From contig JAQIDF010000375.1 in NCBI GenBank assembly GCA_027858145.1, positions 1 to 23,060 on the forward strand: 23,060 nucleotides of DNA, in the 5' to 3' direction. The translations under genes were made by a program, and so were the position numbers. Source of the stretch: Prolixibacteraceae bacterium (lineage in GTDB: Bacteria; Bacteroidota; Bacteroidia; Bacteroidales; Prolixibacteraceae). Each line of letters starts with the position of its first letter. Within the stretch, counting starts at the first letter, position 1. The notes below the pieces were generated by a model. The model worked only from the letters and a program-made list of their open reading frames with translations, did not search any database and was not told the DNA's origin. Of the stretch, positions 8,692 through 16,211 are shown piece by piece.

Positions 8692-9417
8692 TTGAAAAGT
8701 GAAAATGAATATATGGAGTTACTATTAGACAATCCTGAAGCTGAAAATATATTTAAAAGAATTGTTGCATCTATACCTGCAATGCAAAATGGGGTAACTG
8801 CTGAAAGTCTTGAAAAAAGGGGAATAAAATACGAAAAGGCATACGGTACTTCTATTGTTGATTTAAAAAACTTTGCCCGGCAATATGATAAAAACCACTT
8901 GCTGGCACTTAAACTATGGAATAAAAAATGGCGCGAAACAATGATACTTGCAACCATGCTTGATGAGCCGGCAAAAGTTACTGAAGAGCAAATGGATTTT
9001 TGGGTAAAAACCTCGGAAAACACAGAGATTATTGAACAGATGGTCACCAACCTTTTCACTGAAACCCCTTTTGCATTTGTAAAGGCACTTGAATGGTGTC
9101 GCGGAAAAAAACACCAGGTAAGATACGCAGGACTCCTCATGATGGGACGCTTGTCTGTTGCATCGACAAACGACATTGATGAAATGTTTGAAAGTTTTTT
9201 CGATGTACTGCCCCCCCTGGCAAAAGATAGCCGGCTACACACTGTTCTGCACCGGTCAATGTGTCAGTTGGCACGCCGAAGCAAGAAAATGCACGCACAG
9301 TGTGTCAGCTTTACTCAAGAACTTATGCAATACGAAGAAGATGACGCCCGGAAAATTGGAAATGAAATACATAAGGAAATCACAAGCGACTATTTTTCTG
9401 ATTTAATAAAAACATAG
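8692..9417 (+). CDS. AlkD-like DNA alkylation repair family protein (HEAT repeats)
   Basis: The 241-residue, helix-rich protein follows the pattern of the bacterial DNA-alkylation-repair HEAT family: GIKYEKAYGTSIVDLKNFAR (44-63), HLLALKLWNKKWRETMILAT (69-88), EEQMDFWV (98-105), NLFTETPFAFVKALEW (120-135) and VRYAGLLMMGRLS (143-155). AlkD removes cationic 3-methyladenine and 7-methylguanine. In relatives I remember, the segment after the WV helix reads like WDVCDQ, with the AlkD Trp and Asp four residues apart; here the aligned residues are Thr111 and Glu115 (TEIIEQ), while the Arg of the VRxAG motif (Arg144) is kept. Glycosylase activity is therefore doubtful. The start is uncertain: TTG at 8692, directly after the flippase stop, or ATG at 8713, which removes seven residues. 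It is coupled to the flippase gene, for no obvious functional reason. Confidence 0.8.
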   Translation: MKSENEYMELLLDNPEAENIFKRIVASIPAMQNGVTAESLEKRGIKYEKAYGTSIVDLKNFARQYDKNHLLALKLWNKKWRETMILATMLDEPAKVTEEQMDFWVKTSENTEIIEQMVTNLFTETPFAFVKALEWCRGKKHQVRYAGLLMMGRLSVASTNDIDEMFESFFDVLPPLAKDSRLHTVLHRSMCQLARRSKKMHAQCVSFTQELMQYEEDDARKIGNEIHKEITSDYFSDLIKT

Positions 9418-9488
9418 CTGTTAAAAACTGTTAAAGCATTTCAAATTTGCACAGTTATTGACCAACTTGCAATTCAAGAAATAAAGAT

Positions 9489-10265
9489 ATGAACTTAACA
9501 AGAACATCAAACCCGCTTTTCGGGTCAAAAACTTTCGAAAAAGCACAACGAGCATATACGGGCGAGGAAAAAATGACCTTAAACGGAACTATTAACAAAA
9601 CAGCCCTGGTGATTTTGTTTGTTTTTGCATCGGCCTATTATGTATGGCAAAAATTCTTTGCTGTTTTTGATCCGGCAAACCCCGGTGCAGCCACAAGCAG
9701 CATCACAACCTTTTTGGCCATAGGCGGTATCGGCGGCTTTATTGTTGCCATGATTGCATCATTCAGCCCAAAACGCTCAGGCTTTCTCACACCTATATAC
9801 GCCATTCTTGAGGGAATGTTCCTTGGCGGGCTTTCAGCCATGTTCGAGGCTCAGTTTCCCGGATTGGTTGTAAAAGCCGTATCCTTAACATTTATGGTGT
9901 TTTTATCGATGCTTTTGGTATATCGCCAACGTATTATAAAAGTAACCGGAAAATTTCGCCGCGGAATGATGTCAGCCATGATGGGGCTGCTGTTTTTTTA
10001 TCTTGCCAGCTGGATTGCCGGCATGTTTGGCGCCAATGTATCATACCTGAGCGGGGGCGGAACATTCGGACTCATATTCAGTCTTATTGTTACCGGAATA
10101 TCAGCATTCAGCCTACTGCTCGATTTCGATTTTATTGAACGCGGTACTGAGGCGGGAGCTCCAAAGTACATGGAATGGTACGGGGTTTTTGGCCTGCTAA
10201 TATCACTTGTTTGGCTATACGTTAACATTTTACGTTTGCTATCAATTTTTGCAGGTCGCGACTAA
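9489..10265 (+). CDS. Bax inhibitor-1/YccA family membrane protein
   Basis: The 258-residue protein has a polar N-terminus (MNLTRTSNPLFGSKTF...) and seven hydrophobic helices starting near residue 38. Typical family features are the SPKRSGFLTPIYAILEGMFLGGLS stretch (about 92-115, given here only to locate it), the central RRGMMSAMMG, and an acidic cluster before the last helix (LLLDFDFIERGTEAGAPKYM, about 208-227). It belongs to the larger bacterial branch with an N-terminal extension. Characterised members such as B. subtilis YetJ are pH-sensitive Ca2+ leak channels; the role in this branch is unknown. The next gene begins 37 bases downstream on the same strand and is probably in the same transcript. 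Confidence 0.92.
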   Translation: MNLTRTSNPLFGSKTFEKAQRAYTGEEKMTLNGTINKTALVILFVFASAYYVWQKFFAVFDPANPGAATSSITTFLAIGGIGGFIVAMIASFSPKRSGFLTPIYAILEGMFLGGLSAMFEAQFPGLVVKAVSLTFMVFLSMLLVYRQRIIKVTGKFRRGMMSAMMGLLFFYLASWIAGMFGANVSYLSGGGTFGLIFSLIVTGISAFSLLLDFDFIERGTEAGAPKYMEWYGVFGLLISLVWLYVNILRLLSIFAGRD

Positions 10266-10302
10266 CACCTAACACGATATAAATCCTAAATCAAACAATC
10301 AC

Positions 10303-11466
10303 ATGAAGCTCTTACAGGTTAAAAACCGACGCACAAGAAAACTGTTTAACAAACTCCCCCGTATATTATACAAAAACGATCCCAACTATGCCTGCCCCCT
10401 GACCAAAATGGTTGAAGAAACATTTGATCCGGGGAAAAATACTTTTTTCAAACACGGTAAAGCTATTCGCTGGGTACTGGTTGAAGACAATAAACCCATC
10501 GGGCGTATTGCTGCTTTTGTTGACTACGATAAAGCTGACGTGTTTGAGCAGCCAACCGGCAACATTGGCTTTTTCGAATGCATTAATGACAAAGAAGCAA
10601 CCGGTGTTTTGTTTGACTGTGCTAAAAAATGGCTTGAATCGCAAGGCATGGAAGCCATGGATGGTCCGGCCAATATTGGAGAGAATTATATGAATCATGG
10701 CCTGCTCACCATGGGATTTACGAATCAAGGATTTGGTATGCCTTACAACCCGCCATACTATCTTGAACTTTTTGAGAATTACGGTTTTAAAACTTACTAC
10801 GAACAATATAGCTACCATTTAGATTACACGAACCCATTTCCTGAACGCTTTTGGAAGATTGCTGAATGGGTAGCTAAAAAACCACAGTATAGCTTTGAGC
10901 ATTTTAAATGGAAAGATATTGATAAATACATGAGCGACTTTGCTAAAGTATACGATAGGGCATGGCGCAAACATGAACATTATAAACCCCTTGATAAAAC
11001 TGAGCTGAAAGCTTTTATTAAATCGTCAAAACTATTGCTCGACCCTGAATTTGTTTGGTTTGCCTATGCCGATAATGAGCCAATTGCCCTGTTCGTTATG
11101 CTTCCCGACTTTAACGAAGCATTACATCATCTTAAAAACGGAAAATTGCACCTCTTTAATTTGATTAAGCTATTACGTTTTATTAAAAAACAAAAGTTTA
11201 CACGTACACGCATTATTATAATGGGCGTTGCAGAAAAATACCAACGTTCAGGCATCGAATCAGCAATTTTTTGGCAATTAGATAAAAAAATAATGCCGAA
11301 AAAACCACAATACAAAGAAATTGAGCTTTCGTGGGCGGGCGATTTCAATCCGAAAATTATTTCACTTTATAAATCAACCGGTGCAAAACACAGCAAAACA
11401 CATTACCAGATGCGTTACCTGTTCGACCGTAACAAACCGTTTACCCGTGCAAAAACCATTGAATAA
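10303..11466 (+). CDS. YghO-like protein with acetyltransferase (GNAT) fold
   Basis: The 387-residue soluble protein opens with RTRKLFNKLPRILYKNDPNY, a start typical of the YghO-like family. It continues with IGRIAAFVDYDK (60-72), GNIGFFECINDKEA (about 86-99), MDGPANIGENYMNHGLLTMGF (about 118-138) and MPYNPPYYLELFENYGF (about 146-162), all family signatures. A second GNAT-like half follows, with IIIMGVAEKYQRSGIESAIF (about 305-324) as the cofactor-loop region. Database names for these proteins are usually GNAT-family or hypothetical; no substrate is known to me. It lies 37 bases after the Bax-inhibitor-like gene. The L31 promoter begins just past its stop. Confidence 0.8.
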   Translation: MKLLQVKNRRTRKLFNKLPRILYKNDPNYACPLTKMVEETFDPGKNTFFKHGKAIRWVLVEDNKPIGRIAAFVDYDKADVFEQPTGNIGFFECINDKEATGVLFDCAKKWLESQGMEAMDGPANIGENYMNHGLLTMGFTNQGFGMPYNPPYYLELFENYGFKTYYEQYSYHLDYTNPFPERFWKIAEWVAKKPQYSFEHFKWKDIDKYMSDFAKVYDRAWRKHEHYKPLDKTELKAFIKSSKLLLDPEFVWFAYADNEPIALFVMLPDFNEALHHLKNGKLHLFNLIKLLRFIKKQKFTRTRIIIMGVAEKYQRSGIESAIFWQLDKKIMPKKPQYKEIELSWAGDFNPKIISLYKSTGAKHSKTHYQMRYLFDRNKPFTRAKTIE

Positions 11467-11480
11467 TTTTAAAGAAATAT

Positions 11481-11511
11481 TTTGCAGGTTATTTTTGATT
11501 GCCTATATTTG
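11481..11511 (+). promoter_or_regulatory. rpmE2 promoter (TTTG-N19-TATATTTG)
   Basis: TTTG at 11481-11484, exactly 19 bases, then TATATTTG at 11504-11511: a textbook Bacteroidota primary-sigma promoter. Transcription should start near 11517, giving a leader of about 35 bases. The -33 side reads TTGCAGG, identical in sequence and spacing to the cold-shock gene promoter at 16213-16242. Confidence 0.85.
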
Positions 11512-11552
11512 CAACCCATTAGAAAATAATGAATATTTAAAAGCGCAGTAGA

Positions 11553-11813
11553 ATGAAGAAAGGTATACACCCTGATAATTATCGTTTAGTGGCATTTAAA
11601 GATATGTCAAACGATGAGGTAACCATAACAAGATCAACAGCTTCAACAAGAGAAACTATTGAACTTGATGGTGTTGAGTACCCACTGTTCAAGATGGAAA
11701 TATCAAGCTCTTCACACCCATTTTATACAGGTAAAATGAAATTGGTTGACAGTGCAGGACGTGTTGATAAGTTCATGAACAAGTACAAGAAATACAGCGA
11801 AGGTCGTAAGTAA
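11553..11813 (+). CDS. rpmE2: 50S ribosomal protein L31, type B
   Basis: The 86-residue protein matches L31 type B throughout: MKKGIHPDNYRLVAFKDMSN at the start, then SSSSHPFYTGKMKLVDSAGR and a basic C-terminus. It lacks any cysteine, so it is the zinc-free (C-) form; many bacteria use that form when zinc is scarce, but in Bacteroidota it is often the only L31. L31 sits on the large subunit central protuberance and bridges to the small subunit. The gene stands alone with a strong consensus promoter and a strong terminator 20 bases after its stop. No zinc-repressor site is apparent, which suggests constitutive, growth-linked expression. Confidence 0.97.
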   Translation: MKKGIHPDNYRLVAFKDMSNDEVTITRSTASTRETIELDGVEYPLFKMEISSSSHPFYTGKMKLVDSAGRVDKFMNKYKKYSEGRK

Positions 11814-11832
11814 AATCGACTATACGAAATTG

Positions 11833-11863
11833 AAAGCCCTGCCTTTAGCGGGGCTTTTTTTTT
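11833..11863 (+). terminator. rpmE2 rho-independent terminator
   Basis: AAAGCCCTGC and GCGGGGCTTT pair over 10 bp (one G-T) around a CTTTA loop, followed by an uninterrupted run of T. It begins 19 bases past the L31 stop. Confidence 0.92.
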
Positions 11864-12033
11864 ATGTCAATAGAATCATTGGTAGTTAAAAACCTACTAT
11901 CTTTGTCTTAGACTCAACCCGGATCACTTCATAATTGGGGTGGATACATAATAATCTTATCCATCCATAACACTAAGGGAGAAAAAAATTAAGCTGCATT
12001 GATCGAAAAAATTGCCACGAATGCTCGAATATT

Positions 12034-12053
12034 ATTCCGATTGCCATCGGAAT
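12034..12053. repeat. perfect 8-bp stem hairpin
   Basis: ATTCCGAT and ATCGGAAT are exact reverse complements around a TGCC loop. No T-run follows, so it is not a standard terminator. It sits next to the left inverted repeat. Confidence 0.6.
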
Positions 12054-12091
12054 TTATTTCGTGTTTATTTTATTATTTGTTCAGCGATTGT

Positions 12092-12111
12092 GTTCCGCCA
12101 GCTGGCGGAAC
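12092..12111. repeat. perfect 20-base palindrome
   Basis: GTTCCGCCAGCTGGCGGAAC is a perfect palindrome without a loop and is strikingly GC-rich against its AT-rich surroundings. It ends no nearby gene and has no T-run. It could be a repeated extragenic palindrome or a protein-binding site. Confidence 0.7.
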
Positions 12112-12236
12112 CATGCTCGTTTCGTTTGTAATTAAGTTTTAGCTCTCCAAAGTTGACAATCAATGAAAGTTTACTTCCTGAAACATTTTTTTATAATATC
12201 AGGCATTATTATTCGTGAATTAGTGGCTTTAATAAG

Positions 12237-12272
12237 TCTATTGTCTTATGTCTAAAATCTAACGATCTATTG
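12237..12272. repeat. five near-tandem heptamers (TCTnnnn)
   Basis: TCTATTG, TCTTATG, TCTAAAA, TCTAACGA and TCTATTG follow one another, with TCT at 12237, 12244, 12251, 12258 and 12266 (steps of 7, 7, 7 and 8). The first and last units are identical. This looks like a decayed heptamer tandem repeat. Confidence 0.5.
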
Positions 12273-12350
12273 TTGATAAGTTATAAAATAAATTCATCCA
12301 CCCGAATCTTAATTTGATCCCTTCTCTACTAAATTTTTTCAACAATATAT

Positions 12351-14003
12351 TTAGTAATATAGAAACCGCTTTATCTTCTTGGTTGCTGTTTTTTCAAACG
12401 GGGTAGCATGTGCAATAACCACTTGCACCCTTGAATATTTATTAACGCGTGAATTTACAAATTGCTGTAATTCAACGGAAAGCTCATCTAACTGCCTATC
12501 TACATATTGTCCGGCTTGCTCTTTCAAGTCGTTATATCTGGACTCTATTTCTTCCATATTAAAATAAACCATAGCCACTAAACGACCTTTTTTCTGTACA
12601 ACAACAGACTCTACAACATGCTTAAAACGGTTAATCACAGCTTCAATTTCTTCAGGATAAATATTCTCACCGCTTGCACCTACAATCATATTCTTCAAGC
12701 GCCCTTTGATAAATAAATAGCCTGACTCATCAAAACATCCAAGGTCACCCGTTTTAAACCAACGGTCGTCTGTTAGCACTTCAGCTGTAAGTTCAGGCTC
12801 TTTGTAATACCCTTGCATCACATTATCGCCTTTGGCCCATATTTCACCTTGTCCGGTTACCGGATCGGGGTCGTTAATTTTAAGGGTAACACCTTCCATG
12901 GCTGGGCCTGTAGATTTATATTTTCCGCTGAAGGAATCAAAACCTGCCAACAAAGGAGCCGTTTCAGTTAACCCATATCCAATGGCGTAAGGAAACTTAG
13001 CTTCAATAAGAAACTTCTCAACTGATGAATCAAGTTTAGCCCCGCCTATACCGAAAAACTTCATCTGCCCGCCAAAAGTCTCCATCAACTTTTTCCCGGC
13101 AACATAGTTTAATAACTTACGGGTTGGTGCAATTTTGTATAGCGAACGTGTTAGAAATTTACTATTAAGCTCCTTCAATACTTTATTTTTGTAAACCTTC
13201 TCAATTATCAAAGGCACCGACAACATGATTGTTGGTTTTACCTTTTTCAGAGCCGGCAATAATACAGCCGGGATTGGCGGTTTTCGAAGATAACTAATCG
13301 AAGCCCCAGATGAAAATGGCAAAATAAATGCAATGCTGTTTTCATAGGTATGCGACAATGGCAAAATTGATAACAATCGGTCTGTTGGCCCCATCGGGTG
13401 AATTTTACCTGCTTTTTCGGCCGTAAACACTAAATTTTTGTGTGACAGCATCACCCCTTTGGATTTACCGGTAGTTCCCGATGTATATATTATCGAAGCC
13501 AAATCATCCCCCTTAAGATTTTTCGGTTCAACAACCTCATCTTCAATCATAATCGATTCCAGTGATGATATATCACCTGGTAACTCATCACGTTCTATCA
13601 GTGAAAAGTTATCAATTAAAACCGAAAAATTGAGTTGATTTCGCACTTGTGGTTTTAACTTACGGAAGAGCCCCTCAGAAACAAAAAGCACCTTAGCTTC
13701 AGAGTGGTTTATAATATTCTCCACTTCATCTTCATGAAAGTCAGGCAACAAAGGAACAGCAACTGCACCAATTGTTACTGCAGCAAAATAAGCCACCCCC
13801 CAGTTGGGTTGATTTTCACTGTAAATTCCAATTTTATCTCCCTCTTGTATCCCCTGCTTTTGTAAATATGCAGCAACAGGTTCTACTTTATTTTTAACCT
13901 GATTATAAGTTAGCGGATCTTCTCCTACAAACCCTAATGACGGTTGAGAACTATTTTTTTCTACAGAATTATAAAATAAGTCCCTCAATGTTTGATTTGT
14001 CAT
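12351..14003 (-). CDS. long-chain fatty-acid--CoA ligase (AMP-forming)
   Basis: I start at the ATG at 14003 (550 residues) because GGGAGA lies 6 bases upstream, an unusually good Shine-Dalgarno site for this genome; a start at 14081 would add 26 unlikely residues (MCDIYQIHSDF...). Adenylate-forming motifs are all present: YTSGTTGKSKG (173-183), YGLTETAP (343-350), RWFKTGDLG (414-422), GRLKN (434-438) and a C-terminal TKKIKR with the probable catalytic lysine Lys543. The enzyme should activate fatty acids with ATP and CoA for beta-oxidation or lipid synthesis, probably at the membrane face. The divergent SDR/VOC pair begins 244 bases away and may share the lipid or aldehyde theme. Chain-length preference cannot be read. 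Confidence 0.93.
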   Translation of the reverse strand: MTNQTLRDLFYNSVEKNSSQPSLGFVGEDPLTYNQVKNKVEPVAAYLQKQGIQEGDKIGIYSENQPNWGVAYFAAVTIGAVAVPLLPDFHEDEVENIINHSEAKVLFVSEGLFRKLKPQVRNQLNFSVLIDNFSLIERDELPGDISSLESIMIEDEVVEPKNLKGDDLASIIYTSGTTGKSKGVMLSHKNLVFTAEKAGKIHPMGPTDRLLSILPLSHTYENSIAFILPFSSGASISYLRKPPIPAVLLPALKKVKPTIMLSVPLIIEKVYKNKVLKELNSKFLTRSLYKIAPTRKLLNYVAGKKLMETFGGQMKFFGIGGAKLDSSVEKFLIEAKFPYAIGYGLTETAPLLAGFDSFSGKYKSTGPAMEGVTLKINDPDPVTGQGEIWAKGDNVMQGYYKEPELTAEVLTDDRWFKTGDLGCFDESGYLFIKGRLKNMIVGASGENIYPEEIEAVINRFKHVVESVVVQKKGRLVAMVYFNMEEIESRYNDLKEQAGQYVDRQLDELSVELQQFVNSRVNKYSRVQVVIAHATPFEKTATKKIKRFLYY

Positions 14004-14006
14004 TAT

Positions 14007-14015
14007 ATCTCCCTT
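14007..14015 (-). promoter_or_regulatory. strong ribosome-binding site fixing the ligase start
   Basis: On the minus strand the bases before the ATG read AAAAAGGGAGATATA. A purine-rich Shine-Dalgarno of this quality is rare in this window, where most genes have only A/T-rich leaders. It supports the start at 14003 over the longer frame. Confidence 0.65.
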
Positions 14016-14247
14016 TTTAAATAGTATTCTTTTACTAAGAAACAAATAAAAATCAGAATGTATTTGATATATATCACACAATAGTCTTAAAATAGGTTAA
14101 AACCCTATACTCATGATAGTTAACTATATATGCAAATAGAAATTTTGAGATTTGTATTCGAAAAGTGCTTATTATAAACTACTTTTATTGTCAAAAAACA
14201 CATCTTTAAATATTTTTCTTATTTTCGCCATCTCATAAATCTAAACC

Positions 14248-15042
14248 ATGGATTTTACAGGAAAAACAATTTGGATAACAGGTGCGGCATCGGGAATGGG
14301 GAAAGCCCTTTGCTACAAGTTGGCAGCTCCTGATACAAAGCTTATTATTTCAGACCGTGATAAAGCCGGGTTACAACAAACCTTTGATGCTATTGAGAAA
14401 AAAGGCGGCAAGGCCCGGATTGAAGTACTGGATATGACTGACGCACCATCGATTTATGCTACAGCAAAAAGAGTTATTGACGATGGTGAAAAGATATCCG
14501 CTTTATACCAGTTTGCCGGCATAAGTCAACGTTCGCTGGTGGTTGAAACACCTATTGAGAATGACCGGAAAATAATGGAAGTTAACTTTTTTGGTGTGAT
14601 AGCACTCACCAAAGCCATACTTCCGCATATGATAAAAAACGGTGGAGGACAACTTGCAGCCACGTCAAGTTTGGTCGGCAAATTCGGATTTCCCTACCGT
14701 TCGGCTTATGCTTCGTCGAAACACGCGCTGTTCGGTTTTTTTGAAAGCCTTATGGCTGAAAACAAAAAAAACAACATCAAAGTAAGCATGTTAATTCCCG
14801 GACGTGTACAAACTAACATTTCAAAGTTTGCTCTGGAAAAAGACGGACGTGAACATGGAATTAATGACCCCGGGCAAGCCAATGGCATTAGCTCGGAAAA
14901 GGCGGCAACCCTAATATACAAAGGACTGAAAAAAGAAAAAAAAGAAATATGGGTTGGCGGCAGCGAAATGTTTATGCTGCATATACGACGGTTCTTTCCG
15001 CGGTTATATTACTATCTGGCTACCCGCATTAAACCAATGTAA
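14248..15042 (+). CDS. short-chain dehydrogenase/reductase (SDR)
   Basis: The 264-residue protein is a classical SDR. It has the cofactor glycine motif TGAASGMG (11-18), an acidic residue after beta2 (SDRD, about 35-38, favouring NAD(H) or flexible use), Asn113 in MEVNFFG, Ser141 in TSSLVG, and Tyr154/Lys158 in YASSK. The usual NNAG is QFAG here (88-91). The C-terminus carries a basic, aromatic segment (HIRRFFPRLYYYLATRIKPM), like membrane-associated DHRS7-type SDRs, and may attach to the membrane. The substrate is unknown. The VOC gene follows after 42 bases without a terminator, so the two probably form an operon. Confidence 0.92.
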   Translation: MDFTGKTIWITGAASGMGKALCYKLAAPDTKLIISDRDKAGLQQTFDAIEKKGGKARIEVLDMTDAPSIYATAKRVIDDGEKISALYQFAGISQRSLVVETPIENDRKIMEVNFFGVIALTKAILPHMIKNGGGQLAATSSLVGKFGFPYRSAYASSKHALFGFFESLMAENKKNNIKVSMLIPGRVQTNISKFALEKDGREHGINDPGQANGISSEKAATLIYKGLKKEKKEIWVGGSEMFMLHIRRFFPRLYYYLATRIKPM

Positions 15043-15084
15043 ATACAATTAATTATTGCCATCTATCAGATTTAACATCAGCGT

Positions 15085-16155
15085 ATGACAAAACAAATAA
15101 ACGGTATTCAACAATTAGGTGTGGGCGTTGAAGATGTGAACGAAAGCTTCAAATGGTATAATAAGAATTTCGGCATGGATATTATGATGTTCAACGAAAA
15201 AGCCGTTGCTGAATTAATGCTGCCCCACACTGAAGGAAAAACACGCGAACGCCATGCTATTTTGGCCCTCAACATGCAAGGTGGCGGTGGTTTTGAAATA
15301 TGGCAGCACACCGGGAAATCACCATCACAACCCGGATTTACCATACAATTAGGAGATCTGGGAATTTCGATTGGCAAATTAAAAACAGCCAATATTAAAA
15401 AGGTATACGATACATTAACTAATAACGATGAAGTTAATGTGCTTACCACAATCAACAAAGATCCCGCCGGAACTCCACATTTTTATGTACAGGACCCTTA
15501 TAAAAATATTTGGGAATTTGTACAAAACCCATGGGTTTTTAAACAAACGAATGCTAATAATGGTGGTATTTTAGGCTGTACTATTGGTGTAAAAGATATT
15601 GATGAAAGTTTAAAGGTTTATCAGGGCATATTTGATTATGATGAAGTTGTATATGATGAGACAGGTACCTTTGAAGATTTTCAGAAGATTCCCGGGGGAG
15701 AAAATACTTTCAGAAGAATTTTATTAAGGCACAAAACTCCAAGACAGGGAGCTTTCAGCCCAATTTTTGGCGAAAGCGAAATAGAGCTTGTACAGGTGAA
15801 CGACCGTGAACCTGTTGATATCTTTAAAAACCGTATTTGGGGCGATCCCGGATTCATTCACTTATGCTATGACATAAACGATATGGGCAGCATAAGAGAA
15901 GAAGTAAAAGAAAAAGGTTTCCCGTTTACGGTTGACAGCTCAAAGCGGGGAGACACTTTTGACATGGGCGAAGCTGCCGGCAACTTTGCCTATATACAAG
16001 CCCCCGAAGGTACACTTATCGAGTTTGTAGAAACTCATAAAGTTCCTCTCCTTAAGAAATTTGGCATTTATTTAAACCTAAAAAACCGAAAAGCCAATAA
16101 GCCGTTACCCGGCTGGATGCTTAATATGTTTCGCTTTAAGCGGGTGAAAAGTTAA
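15085..16155 (+). CDS. VOC (glyoxalase/dioxygenase fold) protein with four modules
   Basis: The 356-residue protein contains repeated beta-alpha-beta-beta-beta modules. Modules begin at IQQLGVGVEDVNESFKWY (about 8-25) and GCTIGVKDIDESLKVY (about 164-179). The paired halves contain HFYVQDPYKNIWEFVQ (about 132-147) and FIHLCYDINDM followed by YIQAPEGTLIEFVE (about 257-312). Family enzymes bind a divalent metal through His and Glu. Here the first-strand His seems replaced in the first and third modules (QLGVGV, CTIGV), while the late Glu residues (WEF, IEF) remain, so metal use is uncertain. A basic tail ends the protein (LNLKNRKANKPLPGW...). It is downstream of the SDR gene in a likely operon. 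A hairpin terminator follows. Confidence 0.85.
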   Translation: MTKQINGIQQLGVGVEDVNESFKWYNKNFGMDIMMFNEKAVAELMLPHTEGKTRERHAILALNMQGGGGFEIWQHTGKSPSQPGFTIQLGDLGISIGKLKTANIKKVYDTLTNNDEVNVLTTINKDPAGTPHFYVQDPYKNIWEFVQNPWVFKQTNANNGGILGCTIGVKDIDESLKVYQGIFDYDEVVYDETGTFEDFQKIPGGENTFRRILLRHKTPRQGAFSPIFGESEIELVQVNDREPVDIFKNRIWGDPGFIHLCYDINDMGSIREEVKEKGFPFTVDSSKRGDTFDMGEAAGNFAYIQAPEGTLIEFVETHKVPLLKKFGIYLNLKNRKANKPLPGWMLNMFRFKRVKS

Positions 16156-16167
16156 ATTAAAACATAG

Positions 16168-16204
16168 AAAAAGGGACTTTCAAAAAAAAAGCTCCTTTTT
16201 TTTT
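16168..16204 (+). terminator. terminator of the SDR-VOC operon
   Basis: AAAAAGGGACTTT pairs with AAAGCTCCTTTTT over 13 positions (one G-T and one mismatch) around a CAAAAAA loop, and a T-run follows. It begins 13 bases past the VOC stop. Confidence 0.85.
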
Positions 16205-16211
16205 ATTTTTT

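Larger units (their letters stand above)
12014..12227. repeat. diverged inverted repeat pair bracketing about 170 bases
   Basis: The 23 bases at 12014-12036 (starting GCCACGAATGC) and the 23 at 12205-12227 (ending GAATTAGTGGC) are inverted copies that agree at 18 of 23 positions by eye. The ends GCCAC/GTGGC are exact. They enclose the hairpin and the 20-base palindrome. The arrangement resembles a small non-autonomous element with terminal inverted repeats, but I see no target-site duplication that settles it. Confidence 0.5.
11864..12350. other. gene-free spacer rich in palindromes and short repeats
   Basis: These 487 bases, between the L31 terminator and the 3' end of the acyl-CoA synthetase gene, encode no credible protein. 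They hold a 4-base-loop hairpin (12034-12053), a perfect 20-base palindrome (12092-12111), a pair of diverged inverted copies of a 23-base element (12014-12036 and 12205-12227), and five near-tandem heptamers (12237-12272). A -7-like TATCTTTG at 11898-11905 has no convincing -33 partner. The whole looks like a landing site or relic of small intergenic repeats rather than a gene. Confidence 0.6.

Noticed and set aside
8628..9242. A 204-codon open frame on the minus strand across the AlkD-like gene
   Set aside because: It mirrors the plus-strand gene, which has clear family motifs and operon spacing; the minus-strand product is Ser/Phe-rich with no recognisable pattern.
11898..11905. TATCTTTG, a -7-like box facing into the repeat-rich spacer, as a small-RNA promoter
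   Set aside because: No -33 box at the right distance, and no terminator hairpin with T-run downstream to define an RNA.
12034..12111. CRISPR-like array from the hairpin and palindrome in the spacer
   Set aside because: The two palindromes differ in sequence, there are no regularly spaced identical repeats, and no cas gene is nearby.
14004..14081. A 26-residue N-terminal extension of the acyl-CoA ligase
   Set aside because: The strong GGGAGA ribosome-binding site sits just before the ATG at 14003, and the extension does not look like the family.
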